A stretch of 10,541 bases of DNA, from the NCBI GenBank assembly GCA_937921525.1, contig CAKZUM010000564.1:1-10541 (forward strand), given 5' to 3'. Under the pieces are notes generated by a model. It was not told where the DNA came from. It saw only the letters and a program-made list of their open reading frames with translations, and searched no databases. The stretch comes from an uncultured Saprospiraceae bacterium (GTDB taxonomy: Bacteria > Bacteroidota > Bacteroidia > Chitinophagales > Saprospiraceae). The translations under genes were made by a program, and so were the position numbers. Positions 1 through 7,700 of this stretch are shown piece after piece. Each line of letters opens with the position of its first letter. Within the stretch, counting starts at the first letter, position 1.

Positions 1-1
1 A

Positions 2-1669
2 GAAATTAAAATACCTACAATAAAAGAAACAGGGGCTACTTTTACTCCAGAGGGCATGGCAAATGTAATTGCAAAAAAAATTATAGAAAGCTATGACTTT
101 CAAGAAAATATTCCTCTCACTATTACTGACCCTTCGTGTGGTAATGGAATATTATTGTCAGCTATTGATAAACAGATACCCACCCCTAATTTAATCACAT
201 TGAAAGGGTACGATATAAATGCTGATTATTTAAAAGAAACAAAATTCCGTTCATATAAATCAAGTTTAGAGGTATATCAAGATGACTTCCTTTCTATTGC
301 AGAAAATATTGGAGGTTTATTTGGTTCACAAGAACAGGAAAAAGAAAAATATGATATTATAATATCTAACCCTCCTTATGTACGTACTCAGATATTAGGT
401 CAAAAGTACGCACAAAAATTAGCAAAACAATTTGGGCTAAAAGGGCGAGTAGACCTCTACTACGCCTTCCTTGTACAGATAGCAAAACTAATAAAAGAAA
501 ATGGTATACTTGGAGTTGTAACATCTAATCGTTTCTTATCTACGAAATCAGGAATTAGTGTACGCAAACACTTTGAAGAAAACTATGAGATAATAGAAGT
601 TATTGATTTAGGAGATACAGATCTTTTTGATGCAGCGGTACTACCAGCTATAACAATAGCAAGAAGAGTCTCAAATCCAAAAAAAACTAAGACTAAATTT
701 ACTAAGATTTACAAGGATTTATCAGGTGATGATAGAGAAAGAAAAAAGAAAGATACTGTCTATGACTTATTGGAAAGTAACGACGGATATTATCTGGTGG
801 ATGATGTAGCGTATAAGAAAGACTCAGGAACTATCAAATTTATGAAAGACAAAGAGTCTACTTGGACGCTTCTAACTTCTGATGAGACACTATGGGTTGA
901 CACAATACATTCTAATTCTAAAGGATTCGTAAAGAATTATTTCAAGGTTAGAGTCGGCATAAAAAGCACAGCAGATGAAGTCTTTTTAGATACTAGAGAT
1001 AAGGGTAAATTTGATTGTTTAGAACAAGAAATAATATACGAACTTATTACAAGTAAGAATATACAAAAATGGTCACTAGGTAATAAAACTAATATAAAAG
1101 TACTTTATCCATATAATATGGATTCAGAAAAACGGGAAGTCTTACCTATTAAAAATTACCCCAAAGCCTATTCTTTTTTAAAAGAACATGAGGAAAGATT
1201 GAGAAGTAGGAAATATCTTATAGATGGAGGAAGAGAATGGTATGAGCTATGGGTCCCCCAAAAACCTTCGTATTGGAAATTAGGTAAGTTAGTTTTCCCT
1301 GATATTAGCTCTACAGCTAGATTTTTCTACGACAATACAGGAAGAATCGTCAATGGGAACTGCTATTGGATACCAGCTTTTAATGAAAAACAAGAAAGGT
1401 TACTTGCACTTATACAGGGAATAACAAACACTGAGATGATGACTAGGTATCATGACATTGTTTTTTGCAATAAACTTTATTCGGGCAAGCGTAGATATAT
1501 GTCTCAATATGTAGAGAATTACCCTATACCTAATCCTGAACTCAAAGAGTCTCAACATATTATAGATATAGTATACAAACTGCGAAAAGCTAAAAAAGAA
1601 GAAATATCAATTTTACAGCTTGAATTAGAGCAAGCTACCTTGATCGCTTTTGGTCTAATCCCAAAATGA
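2..1669 (+). CDS. Type II gamma-class N6-adenine DNA methyltransferase, 5' partial
   Basis: Transfers a methyl group from S-adenosylmethionine to adenine in a specific DNA site, protecting the host from the nuclease encoded next to it. The first ATG is at 56, but the same frame is open from base 2 and encodes ETGATFTPEG just before that ATG. This is motif X of N6-adenine methyltransferases, so the real start lies left of the window and about 555 residues are visible. Numbering from the ATG at 56: motif I is DPSCGNG (25-31), an acidic motif II is near D53, and catalytic motif IV is NPPY (105-108, bases 368-379). The X-I-IV order is the gamma class. The C-terminal half (about 290-520: KLVFPDIS, a Tyr/Gly-rich stretch, then ENYPIPNP) resembles the TaqI/Eco57I-type specificity domain. 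The stop overlaps the convergent nuclease gene by 15 bp. The recognition site cannot be read from sequence. A type IIG fusion is unlikely because no nuclease domain is seen in the visible part. Confidence 0.93.
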   Translation, partial: EIKIPTIKETGATFTPEGMANVIAKKIIESYDFQENIPLTITDPSCGNGILLSAIDKQIPTPNLITLKGYDINADYLKETKFRSYKSSLEVYQDDFLSIAENIGGLFGSQEQEKEKYDIIISNPPYVRTQILGQKYAQKLAKQFGLKGRVDLYYAFLVQIAKLIKENGILGVVTSNRFLSTKSGISVRKHFEENYEIIEVIDLGDTDLFDAAVLPAITIARRVSNPKKTKTKFTKIYKDLSGDDRERKKKDTVYDLLESNDGYYLVDDVAYKKDSGTIKFMKDKESTWTLLTSDETLWVDTIHSNSKGFVKNYFKVRVGIKSTADEVFLDTRDKGKFDCLEQEIIYELITSKNIQKWSLGNKTNIKVLYPYNMDSEKREVLPIKNYPKAYSFLKEHEERLRSRKYLIDGGREWYELWVPQKPSYWKLGKLVFPDISSTARFFYDNTGRIVNGNCYWIPAFNEKQERLLALIQGITNTEMMTRYHDIVFCNKLYSGKRRYMSQYVENYPIPNPELKESQHIIDIVYKLRKAKKEEISILQLELEQATLIAFGLIPK

Positions 1670-2710
1670 TTTCGGTAAAGGTATTTGGAGCTTCTTGTTT
1701 ACTACCATACCTCCAAACTTTTTCATCCTACTAAAAAAGTCAGTACCTGTTGTCAAAACATAGCCTGTTATTCTAACTATACCCTTCTCTATTACTCCTG
1801 TAACTACTAAATACCTTGCGTCATAATGATAAATAATATTTTCATTCAACAGAGGAAGATCAATAGCAATTTTATCATCAGGACAAGCTACACCTAAGTC
1901 TATTGTAGGTGAAGTTTGTAATTTAATTTCAAGTATTTGATGAGTAATGTCAGGAAATGTGCCTGCATCTTTAAACTCTTTATATCCTAAAGCCGAACAT
2001 ACTATTTCATGTATAGCTGCGCCACGTAGACGTTCATCTACAGCACTAGGATCAGAAACAGTTTTACCTACTATATTTTTAAGAAGTGAATGTAATATGT
2101 CTATTGATAGTAAGGACTCAACGTTAGGAGTATCTATTGGTGAATAGGCAGAGGTCGTCAGATTAACTACTTGGTTATTAGCTATTTTAGCTATTGTTTC
2201 AGTATCTGATTTACTAAACAATTCAGCACCGTTGGGAAATGGGTCTAATTTTGCTTGATACTTTCCTGTTAATGTGCCAGTCTTATCTAATTTAGCAATA
2301 CCTTGACCATTTAGTACTTTAACTCCTTTAACAATATCATCCCTACCGATAATAACTAAAACATATCTTCTTAAAACATCAACCTCTTCATTCCATATTT
2401 GAAGATTGATTGCTTTCTGATTATACAAATCAAAATTTTGACAAAGGAAACGAGGTTTTGTTTTCTTAAAACTCTTAGGTATCGGGTAACCAAGTATATC
2501 ACAAATCACCTGTTTTGACTGTTTGCTTCGAGTTTTTATTGGAACACCTTCAAAACTAATACCAGTCATCTTATCATTTAGTACCGCTTCTAGTTCTTCA
2601 AGTATAAGCCAATATTCAGTATTTTCTACAGTTTGAGCATCATATATTGTGAGCGTAGATTCACGTATATTTTCAATTTTTTCTAAAGCCGTCTTTAAGA
2701 AATCACTCAT
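1655..2710 (-). CDS. Type II restriction endonuclease, PD-(D/E)XK fold
   Basis: Probable DNA-cleaving partner of the convergent methyltransferase. The protein has 351 residues, within the usual size of type II enzymes. A catalytic core is visible: P253-D254, six residues, then E261-I-K263, which fits PD-x(n)-ExK. A preceding helix carries E235 (AAIHEIV), the position where many enzymes of this fold have an accessory acidic residue. No signal peptide or membrane segment is seen. The C-terminus (GYVLTTGTDFFSRMKKF then PLPKSFWD) resembles the ends of other type II enzymes, but I cannot name the family or the cut site. Transcription is toward the methyltransferase, with overlapping 3' ends. No controller (C-protein) gene is visible, although the region left of the window is unseen. 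The start at 2710 is the only reasonable one and has no Shine-Dalgarno, as is usual in Bacteroidota. Both genes look AT-rich, in keeping with mobile restriction-modification genes. The function is inferred from motif and context. Confidence 0.82.
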   Translation of the reverse strand: MSDFLKTALEKIENIRESTLTIYDAQTVENTEYWLILEELEAVLNDKMTGISFEGVPIKTRSKQSKQVICDILGYPIPKSFKKTKPRFLCQNFDLYNQKAINLQIWNEEVDVLRRYVLVIIGRDDIVKGVKVLNGQGIAKLDKTGTLTGKYQAKLDPFPNGAELFSKSDTETIAKIANNQVVNLTTSAYSPIDTPNVESLLSIDILHSLLKNIVGKTVSDPSAVDERLRGAAIHEIVCSALGYKEFKDAGTFPDITHQILEIKLQTSPTIDLGVACPDDKIAIDLPLLNENIIYHYDARYLVVTGVIEKGIVRITGYVLTTGTDFFSRMKKFGGMVVNKKLQIPLPKSFWD

Positions 2711-2771
2711 TATTAGTTTTTATATTTTGAACTCATCAGAGTCAAAAAACTGTTGGATTGATCCGTGCAAC

Positions 2772-2779
2772 CAAACGTA
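2772..2779 (-). promoter_or_regulatory. Candidate -7 box for the restriction endonuclease gene
   Basis: On the - strand this reads TACGTTTG, an exact match to the Bacteroidota -7 consensus TAnnTTTG, 62 bp upstream of the nuclease start and just past the tRNA terminator. No TTG-type -33 box is found at the expected spacing, so this is a weak candidate. Confidence 0.3.
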
Positions 2780-2785
2780 CACAAA

Positions 2786-2823
2786 TAAAAAAAGCCCTTG
2801 CTAATCATCTGATTAACAAGGAC
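2786..2823 (-). terminator. Intrinsic terminator downstream of tRNA-fMet
   Basis: Bases 2794-2806 pair with 2811-2823 over 13 bp (two are G-U in the RNA), closing a 4-nt loop. Read on the - strand the hairpin is followed by seven U residues (2793-2787). It lies 10 bp beyond the 3' end of the tRNA and should insulate it from the restriction gene. Confidence 0.88.
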
Positions 2824-2833
2824 TTTTACTTTG

Positions 2834-2906
<73 letters not shown>

Positions 2907-2917
2907 ATATTGGATTG

Positions 2918-2948
2918 CAAAAGTATATGAATGCAATGATATTTCAAA
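2918..2948 (-). promoter_or_regulatory. Bacteroidota primary-sigma promoter of tRNA-fMet
   Basis: On the - strand: TTTG (2948-2945), a 19-bp spacer, then TACTTTTG (2925-2918). Both boxes and the spacing match the known -33/-7 Bacteroidota consensus (TTTG, TAnnTTTG). The -7 box ends 11 bp before the tRNA 5' end, implying a leader of only a few nucleotides. Confidence 0.8.
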
Positions 2949-3209
2949 ATATTTTTCAAAAAAAAATAGCATAAATAAGGGATTTGATTAATCTTTGCAG
3001 GGATTTTGTATACAATACTAGATTCTTCCGTTAGTATTTACATACATGATGATCCTACTATCCATATTTTGCGTCTTATATGTAAAAGTGTGAGAGGTAA
3101 ATTTCTTTGTTATTGTTTTTTCATTCCTAACTTCTACATGTAGGTAATATAGTAGTCCACCTATCTATGTGTTTAATACAACGAATCAACAGAAAATTAT
3201 AATTAAAAT
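2949..3209. other. Intergenic region between tRNA-fMet and purU
   Basis: AT-rich and non-coding on both strands. It must hold the purU promoter, but I find no exact TAnnTTTG box on the + strand; the nearest is AATCTTTG at 2990-2997 (7 of 8) with no matching -33 box. A perfect 10-bp palindrome, CTACATGTAG, sits at 3134-3143, 66 bp before the purU start, and could be a regulator site. The purU start (3210) is preceded by A/T-rich sequence without a Shine-Dalgarno. Confidence 0.4.
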
Positions 3210-4112
3210 ATGGCCACTAAAACTGCAGTCAAAAAAGTAAGCAAAACAAAAATAGACAAACCAGCAACTGCTGTATTATTAATTCATTGCCCAGATCAGC
3301 AAGGAATCGTTGCGGCTATTACTGATTTTTTACATAAGAACGCTGGAAATATTATTGATATTCAGCAACATGTGGATCATGTAGATCAGCGATTTTTTAT
3401 GCGGGTGGAATGGGAGACTGATAAGTTCTTAATCCCTAAGGATAAGATTGATGAATATTTTGGCACTCTGATTGGCAACCACTTTAAGATGGAATGGCGA
3501 TTACATTTTTCGGATCAAAAGCCGAGAATGGCCATTTTTGTATCTAAGATGTCCCATTGCTTTTATGATATTCTTCAGCGAGTGATGTCTAATGAATGGG
3601 CGGTAGAAGTACCTTTGATTATTAGTAACCATGAAAATTTAAAATATATCGCAGATCGTTTTGAGATTCCGTTTCATGTTATTCCGATTACAAAAGCGAC
3701 TAAGGCCGAGCAGGAAGCGAAGGAGATTGAATTATTAAAATCACATAATATTGATTTTGCGGTGTTGGCTAGATATATGCAAATTTTGTCGGACGATTTT
3801 GTCAGTCATTTTCCAAATCAAATCATTAATATCCACCACTCTTTTTTACCTGCCTTTAAAGGGGCAAAACCGTATCATGCCGCCTATCAAAGAGGGGTGA
3901 AAATTATTGGTGCTACTAGCCATTTTGTGACTGCTGATTTGGATGAAGGGCCTATTATTGCACAAGGCGTGAGAAAGGTGAGTCATAGAGATCGAATCAA
4001 AGATTTGATTCGAATGGGAAAGGATTTAGAAAAAATGGTTTTGTCTGAAGCTATCTATGCGCAGTTGCAGCATCGGGTATTGCCTTATCAAAATCGGACT
4101 GTTGTTTTTTAG
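3210..4112 (+). CDS. purU: Formyltetrahydrofolate deformylase
   Basis: Cytoplasmic enzyme that hydrolyses 10-formyl-tetrahydrofolate to formate and tetrahydrofolate, balancing the one-carbon pool and supplying formate. The 300-residue protein has an N-terminal ACT domain (about 20-100, starting AVLLIHCPDQQGIVAAI), which in the family senses small ligands, and a C-terminal formyltransferase-fold domain (about 105-290). The catalytic Asn-His-Asp triad is visible as N207 and H209 (INIHHSFLPAF) and D245 (DLDEGPII). The signature GAKPYHAAYQRGVKIIGATSH is the PurU version of the fold and separates it from purN (no ACT domain) and fmt. It carries about 18 extra Lys/Thr-rich residues at the N-terminus relative to the start of the ACT domain; no internal Met offers an alternative start before residue 64. 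It appears monocistronic and is followed by a hairpin-repeat array and a terminator. Confidence 0.96.
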   Translation: MATKTAVKKVSKTKIDKPATAVLLIHCPDQQGIVAAITDFLHKNAGNIIDIQQHVDHVDQRFFMRVEWETDKFLIPKDKIDEYFGTLIGNHFKMEWRLHFSDQKPRMAIFVSKMSHCFYDILQRVMSNEWAVEVPLIISNHENLKYIADRFEIPFHVIPITKATKAEQEAKEIELLKSHNIDFAVLARYMQILSDDFVSHFPNQIINIHHSFLPAFKGAKPYHAAYQRGVKIIGATSHFVTADLDEGPIIAQGVRKVSHRDRIKDLIRMGKDLEKMVLSEAIYAQLQHRVLPYQNRTVVF

Positions 4113-4117
4113 TGGAT

Positions 4118-4345
4118 CGTAGCTCAAGCTTCTAGCTTGAGTCGATTTATTTTTTTCTCAAGCTGGAAGCTTGAGCTACGTTCGTGTATTGAGTTGAATA
4201 CTTTTTTCTCAAGCTGGAAGTTTGAGTTACGTTCGTATATTGAGTTGAATACTTTTTTCTCAAGCTGGAAGCTTGAGCTACGTTCGTGTATTGAGTTGAA
4301 TACTTTTTTCTCAAGCTGGAAGCTTGAGCTACGGGAAGCTTGAGC
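4118..4345. repeat. 51-bp tandem array of palindromic repeats, with an inverted leading copy
   Basis: The core CTCAAGCTGGAAGCTTGAG (8-bp perfect arms, 3-nt loop) starts at 4157, 4208, 4259 and 4310, an exact 51-bp period. Each core is preceded by six T and followed by CTACG. Units 4151-4201 and 4253-4303 are identical. The unit between them (4202-4252) differs at three places, all transitions. A second short inverted repeat (GTATT/AATAC) lies in each of the three full units. On the left, 4118-4141 is the same 24-bp block in reverse orientation with one mismatch. On the right, 4334-4345 is a truncated copy with only the right arm. The array is not coding: the open frame across it merely translates the 51-bp period. 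Confidence 0.92.
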
Positions 4346-4350
4346 GTCCT

Positions 4351-4393
4351 AAATTGCTTTTCTCATTTAAATGAGGAAGGCAATTTTTATTTA
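4351..4393 (+). terminator. Intrinsic terminator of the purU transcript
   Basis: Bases 4351-4368 pair with 4369-4386 in a nearly continuous 18-bp stem (AAATTGC/GCAATTT outside, CTCATTT/AAATGAG inside, two G-U pairs between) with a tight TTAA tip, followed by TTTTTATTT. It lies 238 bp past the purU stop, so the repeat array would be included in the purU mRNA. Confidence 0.82.
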
Positions 4394-4726
4394 AAACTAA
4401 ACCCATATCTATTCCATAGAATTTTCGCCTTTTATAAAATTTTATTTTTAAAATATAATATTTGGCTAAACTTTTGCAAGTAACTTCAGCAAAGGACTTC
4501 TGGTTAACTCTATTCCAGAAACCTTATCCTACCACAACAACAACCTTATCACATTCAAGACATATAGTTATTGACTTTTAGGGACGTGTCCTTGACGCAT
4601 TCCTTACGAGGAGGTACTGCTATGTTCAATTTCTTTTTAAAGAAAATATCTATCTGATAGCTACTGACTATCAAAGTGACTTCGAGTTATAAAGATGGAA
4701 ATTTTCGATGGATTTAACCAAATAAC
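4394..4726. other. Leader/promoter region of the giant surface-protein gene
   Basis: No conserved gene is seen. The left part (4420-4476) is very AT-rich and holds two near-matches to the -7 box TAnnTTTG (AATATTTG at 4457-4464, AACTTTTG at 4469-4476), neither with a good -33 box; this is the most likely promoter zone and would give a leader of about 250 nt. The right part contains a Shine-Dalgarno plus mini-ORF (4609-4657) and a 6-bp hairpin TGATAG/CTATCA at about 4655-4673. The sequence just before the ATG at 4727 has no Shine-Dalgarno. Confidence 0.4.
4622..4657 (+). CDS. Possible 11-residue leader peptide with strong Shine-Dalgarno
   Basis: ATG at 4622 opens an 11-codon frame (MFNFFLKKISI) ending in TGA. 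A perfect AGGAGGT lies at 4609-4615, six bases before the ATG. Such strong sites are uncommon in Bacteroidota and none of the three main gene starts in this window has one. The mini-ORF sits 69 bp before the surface-protein start, so it could affect that gene's expression. It may equally be chance; nothing in the peptide composition points to an attenuation mechanism. Confidence 0.2.
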   Translation: MFNFFLKKISI

Positions 4727-7700
4727 ATGGGTATTAAACACTTACACATTTTGCTATGCAATAGCTTTGCATTTGCTAAAATCCTACCTAAACTTAGCTG
4801 CTTTTTAATCTTGCTATGCAGCTCTTTTTTCTTACAGGCACAATCTAATTGTGACAATGTAACAGATGGAGGGGCGATTGCAGGAAACGAAACGGGCTGT
4901 GCAAGACCTTCCTTTGATCCGGGGCTCATTTCTAGTGTTACCACACCAAGTGGTGGCAGCGGACAATTAGAGTTTTTATGGATGAAAACTACAGGCGATC
5001 CGAATGCGCCTTTCAATGAATGGGATATTATCCCAGGTGCGAAAGGATTGTCATACGATCCCCTTCCTATTTTCCAAACTACCTACTATGCTAGATGTTC
5101 TAGACGATTTCCTTGTAGTGACTACGATGGAGAAACCAACTTCGTTACTAAGGAAATAAAATGTTGTGAATTTGACGTCACAATTAATCCGTCTACGAGT
5201 GTCGCTTGTATTGGTACGACTGTTTCCTTAACCTCAAATGGCCCCGCCAATGCTTCTTATAGCTGGTCGAGCAATGGAGGATCAATAGATAATCCGACTA
5301 GTGCTACACCTATTTTTAGTGCTACTACTGGCGGTAACTATGTGGTCAGTCTAGAGGTAACTAATAGTGAGGGATGTCAAGGGATTGCCACTATTCCAAT
5401 TACGATTAGTAGCTTAGTAGCAACTGCCAATATTACGAATGCCACCTGCGGGGGCAATGATGGCAGTATCACTGCTACTGTTTCTGGAGGTACTGCCCCT
5501 TATAGTTATGACTGGGGAGATCGTTTTGGGAATACTGCCACTATTAATGATTTGGCAGCTGGCAATTATATTGGAATTGTAACAGATAGTAATGGATGTT
5601 CTACTACCATTTCAGGAGAGATTGTAGGTACTGCTAATATAAACACTAGCATCACCACTACCGATGTATCCTGTGCAGGTGGAGATGGAAGCATTAATTT
5701 GAGCATCACTGGTGGACAGGCTCCTTATGTAATTAATTGGGACAATAATCTCGGATCTACTACCAACCCTACTAATTTATCAGCAGGAACCTATTCTGTA
5801 ACGATCACAGATCAAAGCGGTTGTAACCATACAGAAGTCGCCACTATATCGGGAGCGACCAATATTTCAGTTAATGCTCAAACAACAAATGCCTCCTGTT
5901 CTAACGGAAATGATGGTAGCATCGTATTATCTGTATCACAGGGTACGGCACCTTATAGTTACACTTGGTCTGGTGGAGTGAGTACAGATGCAAGTGCTCA
6001 AAATCTAGCTACTGGAACTTATGAAGTAACGGTATCGGATGCAGGAGGATGTTCTACCATTATTAATAGAACGATTTTAGCACCAGCCCAACTGACTGCC
6101 AATATCGCATCTGATGAGACATGCGCTGTAAGTTCAGGCACGGCTACAATTACTGTTTCTGGTGGTACACCGGGCTATACTTATGTATGGAATGATGCCA
6201 ACAATCAAACGACACAACAAGCGATTAACTTAACTGTGGGTGCTTATACTGCTACCATTACGGACAGCAATGGATGTACTACCACTGCCTCGACTACGGT
6301 CAGTGCAGGAGGATTATTAGTAACAGCTGAAACAACAAGGACTGCCTGTACTGGTGCTCCAAGTGGTACAGCAGTTATCTCTGTAGCTAATGGAGTCAGC
6401 CCTTTTTCTTATCAATGGATTAATGGTTTACCGAATAGCGATCGCTTGGAAGGATTAGCAGAAGGCACTTATAATGTGACGGTCACAGACGCAGCAGGCT
6501 GTACAGGATCAGTAGAAGCTACAGTAAATAAAGACAGTGGATTTAGCATTTCCGTAAATGTGCAGGGTGCTACTTGTAGTGAAAGTAACGGCCAAGCAGC
6601 TGTAATAGTTGACGGGCCTCAAGATAAATATACCTATAGATGGAACGATAGTAACAACACCAATACCGATACTGCTACTGAATTAGCACCAGCAATTTAT
6701 ACCGTAACAGTCACAAATACTAGCGGTTGTTCACTTACAGCAGATGCTAGTATTACGGGTACTTCTACTGATTTATCTGCAAATATTACAGCCTCTGCAT
6801 CTCAAGTATGCGGGGGAGAATCAATAGGATTAAGTACCACTATACAAGGCACTGCAACAAGCTATTCTTGGTCTGCCAGTTCTGGTTCTTTTGATAATTC
6901 AACTATCGCTAATCCTACCTATACAGCATCGGAAAGTGGCAGTCACACCATTACCTTAAGTGTACAGGACAACAATGGTTGCCAAGCTACGGCTACTACT
7001 GCGATACAAGTATTCCAACCAACTGGTGGAACTATTTCTACAACTGATAATACTACTTTCTGTGTAGATGATGATCGCCCAGATGTCGTGACTGTTACTT
7101 TAGCAAACGAAAATGGAAGTGCATCTACTTGGGTGATTACAGATAAAGATGGAAACATTTTAGAAGTGGCGAATAGTTCTGTATTTGATTTTGAGGGCGT
7201 GTCGGAAGGTATCTGTTTCATACAGCATATTAGTTATAATAATACCTTGACAGACAGTATCTCGGCAGGTGGAAATATTAATGATTTGATTGGCTGCTTT
7301 TCTATTTCAAATAGTATACGGATAGATCGATTAGCTGGCGAGAATTGTAACGTACTCTGTCAAGTTGCTGGCGGAACTTTATCTACAGCTGACCCTACTA
7401 CCCTATGTGTAGGAGATGGTACAGTAGATCAAATCGATGTGAGCTTATTGGGAAATCAAGGTCCTCAATCTACTTGGGTCATTACGGATAATGAAGATAA
7501 TATCCTTGCCTTACCTGTAGGCCCTCCTTTTGATTTTGAAAATGTACCGAGTGGGATTTGTAAAATTTGGCATATTAGTTCTCTTTATCCATTAAGCAAT
7601 TTAGCTATGGGTAATAGTATCAATAATATTAGCGAGTGCCATGCCCTATCTACGAATGCCATCGTTGTAAACAGAAATACTCCAGATCTAGTCTCTATTA

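Noticed and set aside
1947..2147. Small + strand open frame inside the restriction gene
   Set aside because: Antisense shadow of a well-supported coding region.
3210..4112. purN or methionyl-tRNA formyltransferase (tempting because tRNA-fMet is adjacent)
   Set aside because: The N-terminal ACT domain and the HHSFLPAFKGAKPY signature identify PurU.
4137..4343. 68-residue open frame across the hairpin array
   Set aside because: It is the 51-bp repeat read as a 17-residue repeat, starting at a TTG inside a palindrome; no gene-like features.
4118..4345. Possible CRISPR array
   Set aside because: The sequences between palindromes are themselves repeated (identical or nearly so), not unique spacers, and no cas genes are present.
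4727..4843. Lipoprotein signal peptide in the surface protein
   Set aside because: C25 and C31 lie inside the hydrophobic stretch without a proper lipobox; the FLQA-Q end fits signal peptidase I, and a T9SS sorting domain is present.
6943..7221. Open frames antisense to the surface-protein gene (also 4714-5016 and 7742-7936)
   Set aside because: Shadows of a long, motif-rich coding frame, without domains of their own.
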